DNA from: Tricholomella constricta
Lineage: Eukaryota > Basidiomycota > Agaricomycetes > Agaricales > Lyophyllaceae
Assembly (NCBI GenBank): GCA_013368375.1
Contig: JAACJP010000023.1
Span: 372,001 to 436,000 of the forward strand
Reading direction: 5' to 3'
DNA length: 64,000 nucleotides
The position numbers and the translations under genes were made by a program. The notes under the pieces were generated by a model. The model had not been told where the DNA came from and ran no database searches. It saw only the letters and a program-made list of their open reading frames with translations. Below are positions 59,063 through 64,000 of this stretch, in pieces; position 1 is the first letter of the stretch; each line of letters begins with the position of its first letter.

Positions 59063-61123
59063 TTAGTCCATGTAAGGAGGCGGTCTCGCGACATTCTCCT
59101 GATCGGTGTGGTTTCCCGGAACGAGGTACGGAGGCGGGGCATGACCATGTGTAGACAATGGTTCCCTCGAAGTTGGTGTTGGTGAGGACGGGGGAAGTTC
59201 ATTCGGAGTGAATACTGGATGCAAGTTGGGTGAGGCGTGAGGCGGGGATGCTGTCTGTCGGGGCATGTCCGGAGACCTGAACTCTGAATCTATGGATGGA
59301 GGGGGATCCGAGGGGTCATCCATGGCGGGAGGTGGCGGGGGTGGCCTTTCTCCAGACAGCGACTCGTCATGACGATCTAAAGCGAGTCCCAATACTTCCA
59401 TAGCCCGTTGTGGCTCGCGAATATCAGCCAGCTGCGTCAGATCCGCGTCTCTGGTCGCCATTTCCAAGGTGGGAGGGGGGGTCATGGATCGTTCCATCGG
59501 CTCAGTGTGTCCATCGAATTGTTCCGACGACAAGAAGCCGAAGTCTATGCCTTCACCGAGAATCGCAGGCGATGGAGGGTGTTCCGATAGCTGCGATTCT
59601 CTATCTGGGATTATGATCTCTGATTCGGATTCAAGGAATGTGGGCAGTCTTGCGGAGGTTGATGCCCCAGCTTCGTCCAAGCTAAATGGTGGAGGTGCGT
59701 CTCGCTCTTCAAAGGGAGGAGGCGCACTATTCTGCAGCATACTTGGACCAGCTTCCCCTTCAGAATAACGAGGAATGGGATGATCTATGTCGTCTTGTCT
59801 GACAGTCTTGAGAGGTGGTTGATCGTGCTTCTTTTGATAAGCAACGTCTATTTGGTGTGATACCTGCGGAAGAGGTGCGGGAGGCGCGAGGACTGTGATA
59901 GGGATAGACAGGGTGGAGATTCGTTCTCTCCGAGTGGTCATATCGACAAAAGATATGTAAACGAAAACCCGGAAGGTGATGGAGTGAAGAATGGTGAATT
60001 GGGTAATCGAGGGACATTCTGCATCACTGTCATAATGCCCGTAGTCTCCGGTGGGGAGGTCTACAGAGGGGTTCACAGGGGAACCTGAGGGCAAGGTGTG
60101 ATGTAGCACAAAACGTAGTTTGACGGGGCGAGAGGAATGAAAACGACATGAAGCTCCAGAGCGCGCAACAATCGTTCTGTGGGACGAACCAGCTGATGAG
60201 GGAGAAAATCGGGCTTTGGACGAGGATGGCTGGAAGAGTCTTTCCCCAATCGCCGACGAAGGTCCATCGGTTAGTTCCTCCATGCTTGCTTCGCTTTCAG
60301 AGGGTATACTCGAGTCTCTGTCTATCATCCCATCATCGTCCTCACCAGTCTGTTTGACTTTCACATTTCGCACAAGTTCCGCTCTAACATTCCTCAGCCT
60401 CAAGCCCCGATCAACCACCAGCTCTGTTGTAGGAGGGGGTACTGTGACGTAGACCGGAATAGATTCACCAGCCATGAAAGTCGTTCGAGGAACCTGGACT
60501 TCGACGCGAGTTGGATCCTCCAGCTGGTGTGTTTCGGGATGAACAGGAATCGTGTGTGCATGTGAGATATACCGGCGAGTATGAACAGTGAGGGTCCTGG
60601 AGTGAGAAGGCAAAAGTGGATCGAATGGGTGAAGCGTTGCAGTCAAATGATGCGATAGAGATGAATTAGCTGTTTGAATGGACTGTGGAACGTCGGCCAT
60701 GAGAGGAATCGCAAATAGGAAAGAAGACGGGAATGGGATGAGTGTAGCAAGCGTCCGAGAGAATAACAAGACTTCAGACGACCCGAGTTCAATTTCAAGC
60801 TCATACGCCTTCTCGACAGTCCGAAGGGCAATCGTTCTTAATGTTCAGGAGTATTTCAACAGAAAATCTCCCTCCTATAGGGTAAAGAGTGCTCACACTT
60901 TGGCCCAATGATCTGACTCGATACCCTTGATCTGGAGCTCGCCCTCGATTGCAGCACGTTCGCCTTCAGCACCCAAAAAGCCCTTCTGGAAGTTCACTGC
61001 ATCTCCTGTCGGGATGATCAAGATGTGAGGCCCTTCTCCTAGGTCATCTGCCTCTAACTGGAGGATAGACCGCTCGTCTGGATCTGTTTGAGAGTAGATT
61101 GGTGGTGGAAGAGAGTCGGTCAT
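59063..61123 (-). CDS. Arrestin-like PPxY protein (ubiquitin-ligase adaptor)
   Basis: Alpha-arrestins bind Rsp5/NEDD4-type ubiquitin ligases through PPxY motifs and target membrane proteins for endocytosis. The start is ATG 61123 (MTDSLPPPIYSQTDPDERSI); the in-frame TTG at 61132 is not a start. Arrestin-N features are FQKGFLGAEGERAAIEGELQ, a short intron, TIALRTVEKAYELEIEL, then FPSSFLFAIPLMADVPQSIQ and SHHLTATLHPF. The arrestin-C part includes VEVQVPRTTFMAGESIPVYV and SITFRVFVYISFVDMTTRRE, with ISTLSIPITVLAPPAPLP. The tail is Pro/Ser/Glu-rich. PPxY motifs occur at the N-terminus (PPIY, residues 7-10) and twice near the end (PPPYL; PPPYMD). Two exons. The family call rests on domain pattern and PPxY motifs. 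Confidence 0.82.
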
Positions 61124-61359
61124 CGTTGGCAAGATGAAAGTATGTTCGGAGTCCGGAACTGTGGCATTGAGATGAGATTATGTTACGTAAGTAGGTACGA
61201 ATCGATCCATCCGGGTTTCGACTCCCCGTACTTACCTGTGCACGTCTAGTCAAAATCTCGAGAGTAAGCCACGTCAAAAGAGATACTTGTATACATAGAC
61301 AGCACTGAATCCGAATATATGTACAGTCCAGGGATTAGAAATTGTAGAACAAGGAATCC

Positions 61360-63990
61360 TCAGCACTCAACACGGGAAAGGCTTTCCAACTCTCCAAACA
61401 ACACCTCGTCCGCTTGCACCTCCCGTAGCATCAACATCTCCCAAGTAATATCTCGGTGACCACCTAATAGCCCTGTGCCTCTTTCTGAACCGTTGTCGCC
61501 AGCTTCTCCATATCCCATTCCAAAAGACATTGTCGGCACCGCGGATTTGGATGTGTCGAAACAGTCTTCAGCGTCGTCCAGGACTTTCATGGCCTCGACT
61601 GCCCTCCTAGTGCAAACGACAAACCATACCCGTGAATCGTGCGTCATCAAAAACTTTTGTATCATCCTGAGCATGACGGCCCTGAAGCCCAGCGCCCGGT
61701 TCGCCTTCAACTTTTGTTTGACTGGCGGTGGTGCGAGGAAAGCCAAGGAGTACATCGCCATTATGGTTTTCTCCAGATAGCTAAGCCAAACGTCCCGCGT
61801 CATCAGTTGAAAATCCGCATCAACAACTGGAAGCCTATGGACGAGCGCCTCGAAAAGGCGTATGAGAGACGTCTGAGCGACAGACTTGGAGATGATCTGT
61901 CTATTTGAATCTGCCTGGCTCAACCGACTGAAAACATCGAGCGCGACGTCTGCGAGCGCGGGCGGTTTCAGGTTTCCGGTGGGCGGTATTCCAGTGACCT
62001 GAACGCAAGCTAGAGGTGAGATGGCCTCTGTAGGGTCGATGAGGTATGATGAGATAAGTTGAAAAACACGGGTGGCCATTCTGAAGGTGATGTGCGGGGA
62101 AGGGGTGGATAGATGCACATTGCTGGCGATGTTTGAAAGGGTATATAGTACGTCTTTGCGCACATGGGCCAGATCACCGAGAGAAAGGGCGGAAGAGGCC
62201 GGGGATGGCGTGCCATCTTCATCATATGTCACGCTGCATAAGCGAAGCATCAAGTCGATCAGTCTCGTGTGGCGGGATATAAATTCCAAATTATCAGGAA
62301 TTGTGGATAGGTTGCGAATGATGTTCAAAATGGCCAGAATAAATTGTCCTGGTCGTTGGCGAGGTCCAAGTTTTGGATCTTTTGAACCCTGACGAGGTAT
62401 AAGCACGGCGAAGGGTTGACTCTCTGATTCGTACACCAAATTCACGAGTTCGTGGTGGGTAACGATAGGTGAATCGGTCTGCAGAAGTTCACCCTCTGCG
62501 TCCTCAGCATCACCGAAGGCCTGCTCTTCAAGAAGATCAAGCACCTCATCGAAAAGGTCTGGCGATTGGAAAACTGGGAAACCAGACCCAGGTGTTTGAC
62601 CCCGCATTGTGGACAACAGAGTAAACGTCGTCAAGGCGTATGATAATTCGTTCGATAGCCTTGAGCGTATTGACATTGTGAGTGCCTCGATGTCGACCGT
62701 GCCCCAATCATTGATATCGCGTATTGGACGACGTTGCGGGTGGTTCGCTAATTCCGTTTCCAGGAACTTTAGGTCCCTACCGCCATATGTTTCGACTTCT
62801 CGAGCCAATGGAACATATTCGATTTTCCGACGGGATGGTTGCTGTCGTGGTCGTGGTGGTGCTGGCATGGTTGTAGGCGCTTGTGGAGCTGCGCTACACG
62901 TCGTGACAGAAGAACTCCGATCAACCGCCGTAGAGATAGCCGACTGACACGGAAACGTTAGTTTCGAAGGATCAAAACTTCAGAGCGAACGCACAGAAAT
63001 GTTATCGGGTGGAGGTTCCGACCCTGCATCGAAGAATGAGAAAGGTATGCAAGAAGAATGCTCAGCGCTTACCAAGTTTCTGCCTCGCTCGTTTCCCATC
63101 CCGCTCATCGTAGTCCAACTTTCTTTTGATTCCCTGAATTTCCGGGTCGAGGACGTTACCATCGGACGAGCCAGCAAGGCCGTTAGCTTGGATGCCATGC
63201 GGGAGACCTCCAGGTATATTATGGGAAGCGTCTGAAATGGCTTGGTTGGACGCGGTGGACTCGGGTCGTTGAGTGGGTGTGTGTGGTATGGAAGATTGAG
63301 GAAATGGCGAGGATCCATTGATCGTCGACGGCGGTACTGTTCCGGAGGCTGGAGCCATCGACGTCAATGATGGCCCTCGCTGTATCTGGCCTGGCTGTGA
63401 ACCATTCGGAAGCCGATTGTGACTTGAGGAGTCCATAGTCGCTTGTTGGTTGGCCTGTCTGGAGGCCAAAGCCTTTCTCTGTTGATCCTGCATGTTGTTC
63501 TTGTACCACTGCTCGAAGGGATATAACATGGTCATGTACAGTTGCGCGACGGTCTGTGCAACAGAGACAGTGCCAACATTCGGAGGTGGCTGAGGAATTT
63601 CCTCTGGAAGATTGAACTGCGCCAGGATCGCACCCCACCCATTATTAGCAGTGGCCTAAAGTAAATGGGTAAATATGGGAAGGATATTGCGACAAAGTGA
63701 TGCTGTACCGCATGGCCTCCACCGCTTTGGAAGACGGATCCCCAGAGCTTAAATAGGTTGATATCCTTTCCAGCGAGCCGAAGGAATCCTATTTCTGATG
63801 ATGGCTCTAGATGCTTCCACCTCGACGTGTTTGGGTCATAGCTCGGTGTAGGAACCCCTGTGAGGGACGGAGGCAGAGGAGTGCCAAGAGTAGCCATGAC
63901 ATTGGCAAGACCATTCATAAAGCCTTGCTGGCGTTGTTTGAGAGTGGTGTTGTTGGACTGTGGAACATTTCGTGAGGCTTGGTGGGACAT
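61360..63990 (-). CDS. SWI/SNF subunit Swi1 (ARID1-type), possibly 5'-incomplete
   Basis: ARID1/Swi1 is a DNA-binding subunit of the SWI/SNF remodeller. The ATG at 63990 (MSHQASRNVPQSNNTTLKQR) is 11 bases from the window edge, so an upstream exon cannot be excluded. The ARID domain covers IGFLRLAGKDINLFKLWGSV, FQSGGGHAV, an intron, GWGAILAQFNLPEEI and VAQLYMTMLYPFEQWYKNNM. A Ser/Gln-rich linker and a basic segment (IKRKLDYDERDGKRARQKL) follow. The C-terminal BAF250-like helical repeat region starts IEYVPLAREVETYGGRDLKF and includes LSYALTTFTLLSTMRGQTPG, SPDLFDEVLDLLEEQAFGDA and LFEALVHRLPVVDADFQLMT, ending ELESLSRVEC at TGA 61362-61360. The last exon (from about 62945) is long. At least five exons. 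Confidence 0.88.
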
Positions 63991-64000
63991 CGAGTCGAGG

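Noticed and set aside
61124..61132. Upstream in-frame start for the arrestin-like gene at 61132
   Set aside because: The codon is TTG, which is not used as a nuclear start here; ATG 61123 follows directly.

Overview
The window reads as a gene-dense chromosomal segment of a filamentous fungus, most likely a mushroom-forming basidiomycete (Agaricomycetes). Nearly every gene is split by many short GT-AG introns of about 50-60 nt. The gene content is nuclear housekeeping (SmD2, RPB8, Nop7, eIF3k, Rap1, Mmm1, SET1/COMPASS, ISWI and SWI/SNF subunits) plus a fungal RNA-silencing RdRP. I saw no rRNA, tRNA, transposon or CRISPR. Gene models were built by joining exons so that conserved family sequence stays in frame; coordinates are the span from start codon to stop codon.

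Layout. 1-5.3 kb: ubiquitin (-, cut by the window edge), WDR5/Swd3 (-), eIF3k (+), an Avt1-type vacuolar amino-acid transporter (-). 5.7-9.2 kb: ISWI-complex subunit Itc1/Acf1 (-). 10.3-12.6 kb: an uncharacterised protein (-), divergent from a Gfo/Idh/MocA oxidoreductase (+, 12.8-14.7 kb) with two micro-exons. 16.1-17.6 kb: a cyclin (-), followed by the largest gene-free stretch (17.6-20.75 kb). 20.75-24.6 kb: a 4E-T-like eIF4E-binding protein (-), divergent from an RNA-dependent RNA polymerase (+, 26.1-29.8 kb). 30.0-32.8 kb: SmD2 (-) and Nop7/pescadillo (+) share a 120-bp promoter. 33.2-37.6 kb: a Sec7-PH Arf exchange factor (+). 38.0-39.5 kb: an uncharacterised Ser/Arg-rich protein (+). 39.7-41.2 kb: RPB8 (-) and a small alpha/beta-hydrolase-like protein (+). 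41.4-45.7 kb: Mmm1 (-), a tubulin-tyrosine-ligase family protein (+) and a CDK10/11-type kinase (+). 45.8-47.6 kb: telomere protein Rap1 (-). 47.8-49.6 kb: FAD-linked D-2-hydroxyacid dehydrogenase (-). 49.9-54.2 kb: a large CNH beta-propeller protein carrying a GYF domain (+). 54.5-57.1 kb: a peroxisomal acyl-CoA ligase (-). 57.8-58.9 kb: Rab5/Vps21 (+). 59.1-61.1 kb: an arrestin-like PPxY protein (-). 61.4-64.0 kb: the ARID protein Swi1 (-).

There is no operon-like cluster. Functional themes do recur. Chromatin and transcription: WDR5, Itc1, Swi1, RPB8, Rap1. RNA and translation: eIF3k, SmD2, Nop7, the 4E-T-like protein, RdRP and possibly the GYF-CNH protein. Endomembrane traffic: Sec7-PH, Rab5, arrestin, Avt1. 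The most unusual features are the 8-nt and 6-nt micro-exons of the oxidoreductase, the GYF domain set inside a CNH propeller (with PPG[L/M] GYF-ligand motifs in the 4E-T-like protein), a GC-AG intron in SmD2, and a CACGTG element in all three ~100-bp divergent promoters.
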